DNA from: Cordylochernes scorpioides
Taxonomy: Eukaryota > Arthropoda > Arachnida > Pseudoscorpiones > Chernetidae
Reading direction: 5' to 3'
Length of the DNA stretch: 64,000 nucleotides
Assembly (NCBI GenBank): GCA_030710605.1
Contig: CP092880.1
Coordinates: forward strand, 26,722,274-26,786,273
This document shows, one piece after another, positions 10,376-19,796 of the stretch (position 1 is the first letter of the stretch; each line of letters begins with the position of its first letter). The notes beneath the pieces were generated by a model. The model saw only the letters and a program-made list of their open reading frames with translations, was not told the origin of the DNA and did not search any database. A program made the translations under genes and the position numbers.

Positions 10376-10740
10376 GTTGACAACCATCATGACTGGGTGA
10401 AGTAGAATGTGTCTGCCTTTGTCATTAAGACTGGGAGCACTACTCAGTGGCAGGCCAACTTAGCTACAATATGAAATGGTGCCTCTGACATGAGGAACAG
10501 ACACCATGTACAGCCGCTCCTAACATGGAGTACAGACTCATCCTGTATCCCTGGATCAGGAGCCCTTACAAGGTACTATCAACTTAGCCCAGGTTTTTTA
10601 GCGAGTTTGTTACTGCTTCCCCTTCCCCTTTTACATCCAGGCTTGGGACCAGCAAAGGCGGAGAATAATAAGAAAGAAGACTATGATGATGAATGTTATG
10701 ATGAATTTATAGATTTGAACCTCCCATGATAATCATTGAT
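10376..10740 (+). repeat. Dispersed repeat (GACTGGGTGAA family)
   Basis: Copy of the repeat at 140-560 and elsewhere. It is followed (10710-10945) by a segment starting GAACCTCCCATGATAATC and including AGCAAGTTATTTGTAGG that recurs at 32285-32450 and 32640-32710, so the order of segments is conserved between copies. No coding function. Confidence 0.6.
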
Positions 10741-10944
10741 TTTGACCACTTATCAGATGGATTGCTCAAAGAATCTGAACCAACTACAATTTAATACAGA
10801 TTTTAATTCAACAGAATGAAATATAAATCCCTTGGGTTTTGAATTAAATAAGCATGACTCTCACAGCAAGTTATTTGTAGGATAGCATCATAGCAATGCC
10901 AGTATTAAAGCATAAAGCCATAATTATTCCCCAAGTCCTTTTAA

Positions 10945-11440
10945 CAAGCTCGACTAGTGCGTTTCGTCTGGGGACCTGGGCGCACCGCCTGGCTGCCGGG
11001 AGGTGTTCTAGCACGTCCTGTCTCCATGGGTCCCGCTTCTTAAAGGGGTGAGGCAGGGCTGCCGTCTAAGCGCCGCTCTCTTCAGCATCGGAGTAGGGCC
11101 TCTACTACGCCGCCTTGAGAGGATCTTGGACCGTGGCAGCGTGGTCGCCTATGCGGATGACATCGTACCTTCATCAGGTACGACGCTCAGTTGAGCTCGT
11201 TCCTTGTTCTTCGAAGAGTTCCGCATGTCCTCTGGGGTGGCTGTAAACGTCAGCAAGAGCTGCGGGCTCTGTTGCGGTTCCTGGAGGCACCGGACGGATT
11301 CTCCTCTGGGGATATCCTGGAGGTCCGAATCACTAAATATCCTGGGCTGCACGATCACCGCCGGGAACACCGTTGCCTCCCAGGCCTCCCACCTGATGGG
11401 GCTGCTAGAGCGAGCCATCGCGAGGTGGTCTCCCTCCTTC
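10945..11440 (+). pseudogene. Non-LTR retrotransposon RT fragment
   Basis: Translation around 11042-11180 gives GVRQGCRLSAALFSIGVGP followed by VVAYADDIV, the RT motif with QG-LS and the catalytic YADD. Downstream (11204-11440, other frame) come SGVAVNVSKS and LNILGCTI, then ASHLMGLLERAIARWSP, a typical RT thumb. At least one frameshift separates the parts. GC content is far above the surroundings. The fragment runs straight into the 55-bp satellite at about 11430. It probably belongs to the same family as 36.6-38.8 and 49-50.2 kb, which lack exactly this RT part. Confidence 0.75.
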
Positions 11441-12645
11441 AATGCCATCCTCTACTGAGGGTGGGCCACATGGTCTCTCCATATCTCCCTCCTTCAATGC
11501 CATCCTCTACCGAGGGTGGGCCACATGGTCTCTCCATATCTCCCTCCTTCAATGCCATCCTCTACCGAGGGTGGGCCACATGGTCTCTCCATATCTCTTC
11601 CCTTCAGTGCCTTCCTCTACCGAGGGTGGGCCACATGGTCTCTCCATATCTCCCTCCTTCAGTGCCTTCCTCTACCGAGGGTGGCCCACATGGTCTCTCC
11701 ATATCTCCCTCCTTCAATGCCATCCTCTACCGAGGGTGGGCCACATGGTCTCTCCATATCTCCCTCCTTCAATGCCATCCTCTACCGAGGGTGGGCCACA
11801 TGGTCTCTCCATATCTCCCTCCTTCAATGCCATCCTCTACCGAGGGTGGGCCACATGGTCTCTCCATATCTCCCTCCTTCAATGCCATCCTCTACCGAGG
11901 GTGGGCCACATGGTCTCTCCATATCTCCCTCCTTCAGTGCCTTCCTCTACCGAGGGTGGCCCACATGGTCTCTCCATATCTCCCTCCTTCAATGCCATCC
12001 TCTACCGAGGGTGGGCCACATGGTCTCTCCATATCTCCCTCCTTCAATGCCATCCTCTACCGAGGGTGGGCCACATGGTCTCTCCATATCTCCCTCCTTC
12101 AATGCCATCCTCTACTGAGGGTGGGCCACATGGTCTCTCCATATCTCCCTCCTTCAATGCCATCCTCTACTGAGGGTGGGCCACATGGTCTCTCCATATC
12201 TCCCTCCTTCAGTGTCATCCTCTACTGAGGGTGGGCCACATGGTCTCTCCATATCTCCCTCCTTCAGTGCCTTCCTCTACTGAGGGTGGGCCACATGGTC
12301 TCTCCATATCTCCCTCCTTCAATGCCATCCTCTACTGAGGGTGGGCCACATGGTCTCTCCATATATCCCTCCTTCAATGCCATCCTCTACTGAGGCTGGG
12401 CCACATGGTCTCTCCATATCTCCCTCCTTCAATACCTTCCTCTACTAAGGGTGGGCCACATGGTCTCTCCATATTTCCCTCCTTCAGTGCCTTCCTCTAC
12501 CGAGGGTGGGCCACATGGTCTCTTCATGTCTCTCTCCTTCAGTGCCTTCCTGTACTGAGGGTGACCACATGGTCTCTCCATATTTACCTCCTTCAATGCC
12601 TTCCTCTACTGAGGATGGGCTCTCCATACTTCCTCCGCCATCCTC
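11430..12645 (+). repeat. 55-bp satellite array, about 22 units
   Basis: The unit starts GTGGGCCACATGGTCTCTCC, followed by ATATCTCCCTCCTTCAATG and a short variable part. Consecutive GTGGG starts lie at 11461, 11516, 11571 and so on, exactly 55 apart. Variants AATGCCATCC/AGTGCCTTCC and ACCGAGG/ACTGAGG alternate in blocks. A GTGGCCC variant recurs at 11681 and 11956 (275 bp, five units), indicating a higher-order repeat. All three forward frames are open through much of the array because 55 is not a multiple of 3; the long ORFs are an effect of repetition, not genes. Other arrays are at 36310-36585 and 50227-50785. Confidence 0.9.
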
Positions 12646-12850
12646 TCCATCTCCTCGTGTCGTCCAGTCCTTTGTTTTAGATCATCTGTGTATCCCTGTC
12701 GTCTCCTTCCCCTCGATCTCTTCAACTGGAGTTTTCCCTACAACACTGTCAGCAGTCTCTCATAAACTATAGGCATACCTAAATCTATGTAAAAGTAAAT
12801 TGCAGTAACATTTGTATTTGCCTTGATAAAATCTTAGGGAAAATTATATT
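12646..12850. repeat. Satellite-flanking segment, shared with 50.79-51.0 kb
   Basis: The sequence after the array (CTCCTCGTGTCGTCCAGTCC, then TATCCCTGTCGTCTC and CTCTTCAACTGGAG) recurs after the array at 50.8-51.0 kb. The later part (TCTATGTAAAAGTAAA near 12783) also occurs at 28080 and 50950. It is the left part of the multi-kb repeat that continues at 20430 beyond the Gypsy insertion. Confidence 0.65.
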
Positions 12851-12855
12851 TCCTT

Positions 12856-13020
12856 TGTTAGGTTATTCAGTGATTGAATATATCATCATCACAAGTTAAT
12901 GTTTTGGTTCATGTAGGATATGTAAAATAACATATTACAACGGAGGCCAGTCAATAAAGTTACGTCTTCATGATAGGTTAGTGATACGTTGTTTTGTACA
13001 AGACACTTACAAATCAAACG
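12856..13020 (+). repeat. 5' LTR of the 12.9-kb Gypsy element
   Basis: 165 bp, starts TGTTAGGTTATTCAG and ends AATCAAACG. It differs from the 3' LTR at only about two positions, including the last base (the 3' copy ends in the canonical CA). Few differences imply a fairly recent insertion. Confidence 0.9.
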
Positions 13021-13043
13021 TGGTGTCAGAAGTGGGATTTGAA
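13021..13043 (+). promoter_or_regulatory. Primer binding site, tRNA-Leu
   Basis: TGGTGTCAGAAGTGGGAT continues with TTGAA directly after the LTR and is complementary to the 3' end of eukaryotic tRNA-Leu (CAA-type acceptor and T arm). About 23 nt match, longer than the usual 18. It would prime minus-strand DNA synthesis. Confidence 0.75.
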
Positions 13044-13604
13044 AACAAACGAAAAAAAATATCGCGGTAAGTTCAATTTTACGTTAAGACTAATAAAATA
13101 ATAAATAAGCCTTATCGTATATTAAATAGACAAAAGATATGTATTTACAAATACCGCCACCTGAACCAGTTAATTTCAGAGGAAATATAGAAGAAAACTG
13201 GAGATATTTCAAATCGCATTGGCGTAACTTTTCAATAGCAACAGGGTTGGACAATAAAGAAGACGAATTAAAAGTTGCAACCTTATTGTCTATTATAGGC
13301 AAAGAAGCTTATAATATATTTGAACATCTCGATCTTTCAGATGAACAAAGAAATAACTCAGATGAGATAATAAATGCATTGACTCAGCATTTTACACCAA
13401 AAATTAAAATTATTTATGAAAGATCAATTTTCAACCAAACAAATCAAGAAACAAATGAAAGTATTGAACAATATATATGTAGATTAAGAAAATTGTATTC
13501 CACATGCAATTATGGTGCAATGACTGAGGAAATGATCAGGGATAGGTTAGAAAGAAGGAATCATATATCGCCGCAACTCTTTTTATTATTATAGCGGTTA
13601 AGGA

Positions 13605-13629
13605 AGCTTTCGGGCAAGCCCTTCTTCAG
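13605..13629 (-). ncRNA. Minimal hammerhead ribozyme, AGCU stem III (left arm)
   Basis: Minus strand: CTGAAGA (13623-13629), a GGGC/GCCC stem II with a tiny loop, GAAA (13608-13611), then GCTT. The core is canonical (CUGANGA, GAAA). Stem III can only be the self-complementary AGCU shared between two molecules, the layout described for dimeric hammerheads of Penelope-like elements. Stem I is not convincing from sequence alone. Confidence 0.5.
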
Positions 13630-13841
13630 CTAATTATATTGTACAAACAAAGAGAGATTATATATAGTTTTTAATATAAAACAAAATAAACGAAAAGAAT
13701 TTTACCACGCCCTTATCGCCCTCGTTCAATAGCACCGCGTATTGAACGAGGGCGATAAGGGCGTGGTAAAATTCTTTTCGTTTATTTTGTTTTATATTAA
13801 AAACTATATATAATCTCTCTTTGTTTGTACAATATAATTAG

Positions 13842-13868
13842 CTGAAGAAGGGCTTGCCCGAAAGCTTC
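13842..13868 (+). ncRNA. Minimal hammerhead ribozyme, AGCU stem III (right arm)
   Basis: Mirror copy of 13605-13629 on the plus strand: CTGAAGA 13842-13848, stem II 13850-13859, GAAA 13860-13863, GCTT 13864-13867. Transcripts of either strand through the palindrome would carry one hammerhead near their 3' part. The arms also fold on each other, which might compete with the ribozyme fold. Confidence 0.5.
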
Positions 13869-14887
13869 CTTAACCGCTATAATAATAAAAAGAGTTGCGG
13901 CGATATATGATTCCTTCTTTCTAATTTGTCGAAATCCGCAAACCGTTTACCAGGGATAGGTTAGTTTTGGGAATAATTGACAAGCAAACCAAAAGACAGC
14001 TGATCAGTGATCCTCAACTAACATTGCAAAAAGCTATTGATGTGTGTAAGGCTAATGAAAGCGCTAACAAACAAATTGAAAACTTAACTAAAAACACTCA
14101 AGAGGAGGTGAACAAATTGAATATAAGAAAGAAAACAGTCAATCAAAATAAAATGAAAAAGAACATTCCTTGTAGATATTGTGCAACATTCCATGAGCAC
14201 AATAGACAAAAATGCCCCGCATGGAATCAAACCTGCAGAAAGTGTAACAAAAATAATCATTGGGCAAAAGTTTGCAAATCCAGAATGAGAACAGTTCAAA
14301 GCCTTGAATCTCAAAAATCCAATGATGAACAAGAAGAATGTTATTCTTTAGAATATGTCTCAGAAATTTCTGCTAGAAAATTGATGACTAAATTAGAATT
14401 AGAATTGAATGGATACAAGGAAAGCATAATTTGCCAAATAGATACAGGAGCAACTATCAATGTTTTAAATTTTGCAGATTTATGCAAAATCATGCAAGAT
14501 GGCAATCCTTCTCTTAAACCAAGCTACATCAAACTAAGATGCTATGGAGGAGAAATAATAAAGCCAAGAGGACAAATCAAAATCAACTGTTCCCACCAAA
14601 GCAAGCAACATCCTATAGTGTTCCAAGTGATAGATCATTGGGAAAAAACTATTCTAAGTGCTGAAACTTGCCAGAAATTGAATTTAATAGAAATTAAAGC
14701 TGACTTATGCAAAATTGAATCCACATGGACAAAACAAAATAACCTTCTAGATAAATATAAAGACATATTTGAAGGCATTGGATGCTTACAAGGGGAATAC
14801 AAACTAGAAACAGATCCTACAATCAAACCCATCAAGCAAGCACCTAGAAGAGTACCTATTACCTTAAGAAAATAATTAAAAGAAAAA

Positions 14888-17134
14888 TTGATTGACATGG
14901 AAAAGAAAAATATCATTGCCAAAGTTGATTATCCAACAGACTGGTTTAGCAATCTAGTACTAGTAAAGTCAACTAAGAAGTTAAGAATATGCATTGATCC
15001 TCGAGAATTAAATGTCGCCTTGAAAAGAGCTGAATACCCAATACCGACAATTGAGGAAATAATACCAAATCTTCAAAATGCCAAAATATTCACAGTAGTG
15101 GACACTAAAGATGGTTTTTGGAATGTGAAGCTCTCTGATGAATCATCGAACCTTACAACATTCTGGACTCCCTTTGGAAGATACAAATTTCTTCGAATGC
15201 CATTTGGATTAAAGACTGCTCCTGAAGAATACCAAAGAAGACTCTATGAAATCTTCCAAGGTCTTGAAGGAATTGAAATAATAGCTGATGACATTCTGAT
15301 TTTGGGAAAAGGTAACTCATATGAAGAAGCACTGAAGGATCATGATAGAAATCTTGAAAATCTTTTCAAGACAGCCAGACAAGCTAATTTGAAATTCAAC
15401 ATCAATAAAGTCAAGCTCAGACGAAAAGAAGTAAAATATCTAGGACATATAATAACTCCACATGGATTAAAGCCAGATCCAGAAAAAGTTAAAGCCTTAA
15501 AAGAAATGCCTCATCCAGAAAGTATAACAGAACTCAAAAGTTTCCTTGGTTTTGCAACATACCTATGTAAATTCATGCCAGATATTTCAATGATTATTAA
15601 ACCTTTGAGAAAATTGACAATGAAAAATTCAACATGGTCATGGAGCAAGAATCATCAAGCTGCATTTGAACAAATCAAAGATCTAGCCTCAAAAGCACCA
15701 ATTTTAAGATATTTTGATGCGGACAAATCTATAGCTATACAATGCGATGCAAGTAAACATGGACTTGGAGCTACCCTACTACAAGAAAGCCAGCCAATAA
15801 TTTTTGCATCTAGAAGTCTAAGCAAGACTGAGCAAAATTATGCTCAGATAGAAAAAGAATGTCTTGCAATTGTTTTTGCATGCGAAAGATTTCATCAGTA
15901 CATTTTGGGCAAATGTCAAGTGATTGTGCAAACTGATCACAAGCCTCTTTTGTCAATATTTAAGAAATCTATTCTAAAAGCGCCACAAAGACTCCAAAGA
16001 ATGTTTTTAAGACTGCAAAGATATAACTTAGAACTAGAACATGTCCAAGGATCTCAAATGCACTTGGCGGACATCTTTTCAAGAGCTTGCATCAAAGATG
16101 TAAGGAATGAAAATCTGAAATATGATGTGTATCCCATTGACATCATTTACAAAGAAATTGCCACAGTCAATGTTATGGAAACATTAAATGTATGCAGTGA
16201 CACTGTCCTGAGAATTAGAGAAGAAACATCATCTGATCCTATTCTGTGTGAAGTGAAGAAACTTATTCTAAATGGATGGCCACCAAATAAAAATCAAACT
16301 TCAATGCTAACCAGAGAATATTGGAATTTTAGAGAAGAATTAACAGTTCAAGATGGAATCATACTAAAGAATGATAGAATTGTAATTCCAAATAAATTAA
16401 GAGCAGAGATGATAATGAAAACCCATCAAGGACATATTGGAATTAATTCAAGTATGCGAAGAGCAAGAGACAATATCTTTTGGCCAGGAATGAATGCACA
16501 AATACGGCAAGAAATTGAAAATTGTTCTATTTGTCTATCAAATTCACAGAATCAAGTGAGAGAACCAATGAAATCTCACAAAATTCCAAATTATCCCTGG
16601 GAAAGAATATCTCTTGATATATTCGAAATCTTCAAACAGAATTACTTAATAATAGTGGATCATTACTCAGATTTTTTTGAAGTTGAATGCCTAGAAAATA
16701 CAACATCTGAATACATAATTGAATGCTGCAAAATACAATTCAGCAGATATGGAATTCCTCAAATTATAGTCTCAGACAATGGAAGGCAAATTACATCGAC
16801 TGAATTCCAAAAATTCAGCAAATAATGGCAATTTCAACATTCTACATCATCACCACTTCACAGTCAGGGAAATGGAAAAGCTGAAGCGGCAGTTAAAATA
16901 GCCAAAAACATACTGAATAAATCTAAACAAGAAAATAGTGATTTTTTTTGGCAAAATTTGTTAAATTGGAGAAATACACCCACTATAGACATAGATTCAA
17001 GCCCAGTACAAAGAATCATGTCTAGAAAAACGAGAGCTATACTGCCAATTCACCCAAATTTACTTAAACCATCAATTCCAGAAAATATTCCAGACAAAAT
17101 ATCAATCAAAAGACAACAGGCAAAATACTACTAT
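14888..17134 (+). pseudogene. Gypsy RT, RNase H and integrase core
   Basis: The frame continues from gag-protease after the TAA at 14873. RT motifs: ICIDPRELN (near 14992), MPFGLKTAP (near 15199) and the catalytic IADDILIL at about 15278 (ADD in place of the usual YXDD box). RNase H: QCDASKHGLGATL near 15740. Integrase: zinc finger H-X3-H (HQGHIG, 16423) with CSIC, then D (SLDIFEI, 16614), D (SDNGRQ, 16772) and E (GKAEAA, 16873). An in-frame TAA lies at 16823, probably from GAA. The coding frame is cut at 17134 by the Penelope-like insertion. It would copy element RNA to DNA and insert it. Confidence 0.9.
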
Positions 17135-17392
17135 TAAAGGTAAAGACTCTTCTAGTAAGGTATATCAATTAAGGAAGATCAGAAGATGAGTTTCTTTTAT
17201 TGTATAATGCTACAAGCTTTCGGGCAAAAGCCCTTCGACAGGCAAAAATATAATTATACAAAGAAAGATAACGATTTATATATGTTAATCTTAACTTAAA
17301 ACCGATTTTCGAATAAAGTAAATATTAAATCTGCTGTCTGAGACCACGAGACGGCGCATGGTTTGGGCTATTGAAATAAATATGTGGGGGGT

Positions 17393-17848
17393 TTAAATGT
17401 AGTTTGTGTAGGCTGCGGGGATGTCTATTTTTCTATTTATGCTGTGTAGCTTGGATGAAACTATGGATTCTAGAACCAATCTCTGGTGTAGGTTGGAGAT
17501 ATTTTTGTAGTGAATGGTTGGGTTAGCAGTGTCAAAGGAATGGCCAGAAGATGCTATGTGTTGGAAAATAAGGGAACGGGTATCTCGGTTGGTGATGTTA
17601 CGTGTGTGTTCGGTCATTCTGATGGCGATGGTTCTACCGGTCTCCCCCACATAGGTGGCAGGACACTGTTGGCACGAGACCGAGTAGACTGCTCCAGAAG
17701 ATGTTAGAGGATCAGTGGAGGAGTCTGTTTTTGTGATGGGATGCCTAAGGAGTGAGTGGAGGTTAGGTGTGTTAGTAAAAAAGGTACGGATGCCAAAGGG
17801 TTTGAGGAAACGGGAGAGGTTAACTGAGAGGGGAGAGAATGGGATCAC
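17393..17848 (-). CDS. GIY-YIG endonuclease domain of the Penelope-like element
   Basis: The last 150 residues of the Penelope-like protein, read leftward. CQQCPATYVGETGR (17633-17675) combines the Penelope CX2C knuckle with the modified GIY-YIG core (YVG, GR). It is followed by EH (MTEHTRN) and FQHIASSGHSF, the conserved HX-H region. The domain nicks target DNA to prime reverse transcription. Upstream the frame continues through a linker with FLKPFGIRTFFTN, usual for these proteins. The stop after AAYTNYI is at 17393. An almost identical inverted copy lies at 19271-19552. Confidence 0.9.
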   Translation of the reverse strand: MIPFSPLSVNLSRFLKPFGIRTFFTNTPNLHSLLRHPITKTDSSTDPLTSSGAVYSVSCQQCPATYVGETGRTIAIRMTEHTRNITNRDTRSLIFQHIASSGHSFDTANPTIHYKNISNLHQRLVLESIVSSKLHSINRKIDIPAAYTNYI

Positions 17849-18110
17849 ACATGTGGATTTGTAAGTTGCAGGAGGGTTGAGAGGAACAGGTGAATAGGTG
17901 TGTTTTTCTATGAAGGATAGAGGGAAACCTGAAATTGTAAGATGGGAGATGATGCGGTTCTTTTCAATAGTTTTGAAGATGGGGAGTGAGCAGTGGGTTA
18001 ATAGGCGGCGGGTGAGGGCTTTAACTATATTGATTTTGTGGGAGTTTGGACAGTGCGACCTATAATGGGTGTATCTGGGGGGGGGGTGGTTTTTCTTGTA
18101 GTAGACTGTG

Positions 18111-18708
18111 CGGGGGCGGAAGACCCTGTGGGGCTGCCCTCTACGGTCACCCTAGAGGGGAGTGAGTGTATAGAGGCGTCTCTACGTGTTGCACTCGCGA
18201 AAGCGAGGCGCACGTGTCTTGAAACTCTTGGGTCTTCGCTCTGTGTGTGCGCCATTGGGAGCGTCCTTGCCGTGCGCACCATGAGAAACCAAGGGGTGCA
18301 CACAGTAGTACCACCCCCCCGCCTCCACGTCGGTGTCCCCGCGTCAACCTCGGCACCTCAGAGGTCCTTGATTCGACGGCAGATTCAGGGAGGACTGGGT
18401 AAGGGTGCGAGGGCTAAAGGGGGGGGGGGAGTCCTATAGGAGCGTAGGACGGGTGGATCCAAGTCCGAACGAGAGGGCTCGGACAGTAACCTTGCCAATG
18501 AACTCTCGGAGACGCCTGTGGGTGAGTGGTCAACCCCATTGTAGCCGGACCATACTGGCGGGCGCGAGGGGCCTACCAAAGGCCGCTCGGTGCATGGAGA
18601 ATGCATCATTCCTTCGGGCTGTGTGACGCTAGAGGGGACGCAAGGGCATTGCTGCCTATATCGTCCCTGGCTATGTGAGCCGAATTTTCTAATCTGTAGT
18701 AGACTGTG
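18111..18708. mobile_element. Unclassified GC-rich insertion with 14-bp TSD
   Basis: TGTAGTAGACTGTG occurs at 18097-18110 and 18695-18708. Removing one copy plus 584 bp restores the Penelope-like frame across THTTVYY. The insert is much richer in GC than its host, contains G runs (18421-18430), and has no terminal inverted repeats, LTRs or poly(A). Reverse transcription with TSD is likely from the 14-bp duplication, but I recognise no protein or tRNA-like head. Short ORFs across it are not supported. Confidence 0.7.
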
Positions 18709-19175
18709 GTATGGTAGGTGTTTGGGGTGCGTATGACTAGGACGTCCAGGAAAGGAATAACAAGCTCATGTTCTCTCTCAAGAGTGAATGTGATGTTGGG
18801 ATTGTAAGTGTGGAGGTCGGTGAAAATGGTATTCTCGCTGTCGGTTTTGCATACGCAAAAAATATCGTCAACGTATCGACGCCAGAAGAAGATGTTTGAG
18901 GGTTGTCGGTTACAAATCCACTGGTCTATGGTAGACATCGTTATTTCAGACAAAATGGATGAGAGGGGGCTGCCCATTGGGGTTCCCCTAATCTGTTTAA
19001 AGTGGGTATGAGAATAGGTGAAGGTGTTCATACACAGGCAGATTTTGGTGAGTGAGATGATGTTGTTGGCTATGGTGGTATCTGTGTGGATGGATGAAAG
19101 GAATTGGTGGAGGTTATCTATCATGAGGCTGTGTGGAAGGCTGAGGAATAGGGAAGATACGTCGAACGAGCACAT
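18709..19175 (-). pseudogene. Penelope-like reverse transcriptase, truncated
   Basis: Minus strand, 5'-truncated at about 19175-19270 where the inverted arm begins. Motifs: SFDVSSLF (start, palm D), RGTPMGSPLSS (18960-18992), YVDDIF with the catalytic aspartates (18861-18875), and FLDVLVIR before HTTVYY. The frame continues beyond the nested insertion at 18111-18708 (YYKKNH and ALTRRLLTHC, 17990-18105) into the GIY-YIG domain. It copies element RNA at a nicked target. The missing N-terminal fingers make this copy non-functional. Confidence 0.9.
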
Positions 19176-19270
19176 GGATGAGTTTGGAGGGGGGAGCAGG
19201 TTTGTTATATCCTGTATGAAACTGGTGGAATTGGGTGTCGTGGAGGCTCTCCTGTTATTATTCCAAAGAG

Positions 19271-19552
19271 TGCCAACAGTGTCCTGCCACCTATGTGGGG
19301 GAGACCGGTAGAACCATCGCCATCAGAATGATCGAACACACACGTAACATCACCAACCGAGATACCCGTTCCCTTATTTTCCAACACATAGCATCTTCTG
19401 GCCATTCCTTTGACACTGCTAACCCAACCATTCACTACAAAAATATCTCCAACCTACACCAGAGATTGGTTCTAGAATCCATAGTTTCATCCAAGCTACA
19501 CAGCATAAATAGAAAAATAGACATCCCCGCAGCCTACACAAACTACATTTAA
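19271..19552 (+). pseudogene. Inverted partial copy of the GIY-YIG domain
   Basis: Plus-strand duplicate of the last 93 codons of the endonuclease domain (YVGETGR to AAYTNYI), nearly identical to 17393-17675 on the minus strand. It is part of the inverted arm and has no RT upstream, so it cannot work as a gene. Inverted partial copies next to the 5' end are a known habit of Penelope-like elements. Confidence 0.85.
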
Positions 19553-19796
19553 ACCCCCCACATGTTTATTTCAATAGCCCAAACCATGCGCCGTCTCGTG
19601 GTCTCAGACAGCAGATTTAATATTTACTTTATTCAAAAATCGGTTTTAAGTTAAGATTAACATATATAAATCGGTATCTTTCTTTGTATAATTATATTTT
19701 TGCCTGTCGAAGGGCTTTTGCCCGAAAGCTTGTAGCATCATACAATAAAAGAAACTCATCTTCTGATCTTCCTTAATTGATATAAAATACTACTAT

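Larger units (their letters stand above)
13551..13950. mobile_element. Penelope-type palindrome inserted in gag
   Basis: Arms 13551-13731 and 13740-13924 are practically perfect complements around the 8-nt spacer GCACCGCG. A 26-nt non-palindromic tail (13925-13950) follows the right arm. The target duplication CAGGGATAGGTTAG (14 bp) is at 13537-13550 and 13951-13964; removing one copy with the insert restores the gag frame exactly. Each arm carries GCTTTCGGGCAAGCCC and a hammerhead facing outward. It has the end sequences of Penelope-like elements but no protein. Confidence 0.85.
13139..14875 (+). pseudogene. Gag-protease of the Gypsy element, interrupted
   Basis: Gag begins at the ATG at 13139 (start of a frame with PPPEPVNFRGN and ENWRYFKSHW), typical of K02A2.6-like Gypsy elements of animals. 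The frame is broken at 13550 by a palindromic insertion that duplicated 14 bp and resumes in frame at 13951. Two cysteine-histidine knuckles follow (14170-14275; the second is CRKCNKNNHWAKVC, CX2CX4HX4C) and bind RNA. The aspartic protease active site DTGATIN is at 14441. An in-frame TAA at 14873 ends it just before RT. Apart from that stop and the insertion it reads continuously into pol. Confidence 0.85.
17135..19783 (-). mobile_element. Penelope-like element inserted in Gypsy integrase
   Basis: TSD AAAATACTACTAT at 17122-17134 and 19784-19796. A 27-nt tail (17135-17161) lies on the left only. Inverted arms of about 515 bp (17162-17678 and 19271-19783) each hold the end of the GIY-YIG coding region and the terminal repeat with GCTTTCGGGCAAAAGCCC. 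The minus strand encodes RT then GIY-YIG endonuclease; the right arm is an inverted partial copy of the 3' end. The 5' part of RT is missing, so this copy is 5'-truncated. A 0.6-kb GC-rich insertion splits the coding region. Confidence 0.9.

Noticed and set aside
11191-12228. ORF of 345 codons with a 55-residue repeat
   Set aside because: It is the translation of the 55-bp satellite; the other two forward frames are open as well and the sequence before it is a frameshifted RT fragment.
13551-13950. CRISPR-like or bacterial attachment structure in the long palindromes
   Set aside because: There are no spaced repeats; the arms carry Penelope-type ends and the insert has a eukaryotic retroelement TSD.
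18025-18439. ORFs of 92-133 codons on both strands in the GC-rich insertion
   Set aside because: GC-rich DNA gives few stops; the frames carry no motif and cross the insertion border into the Penelope-like gene.
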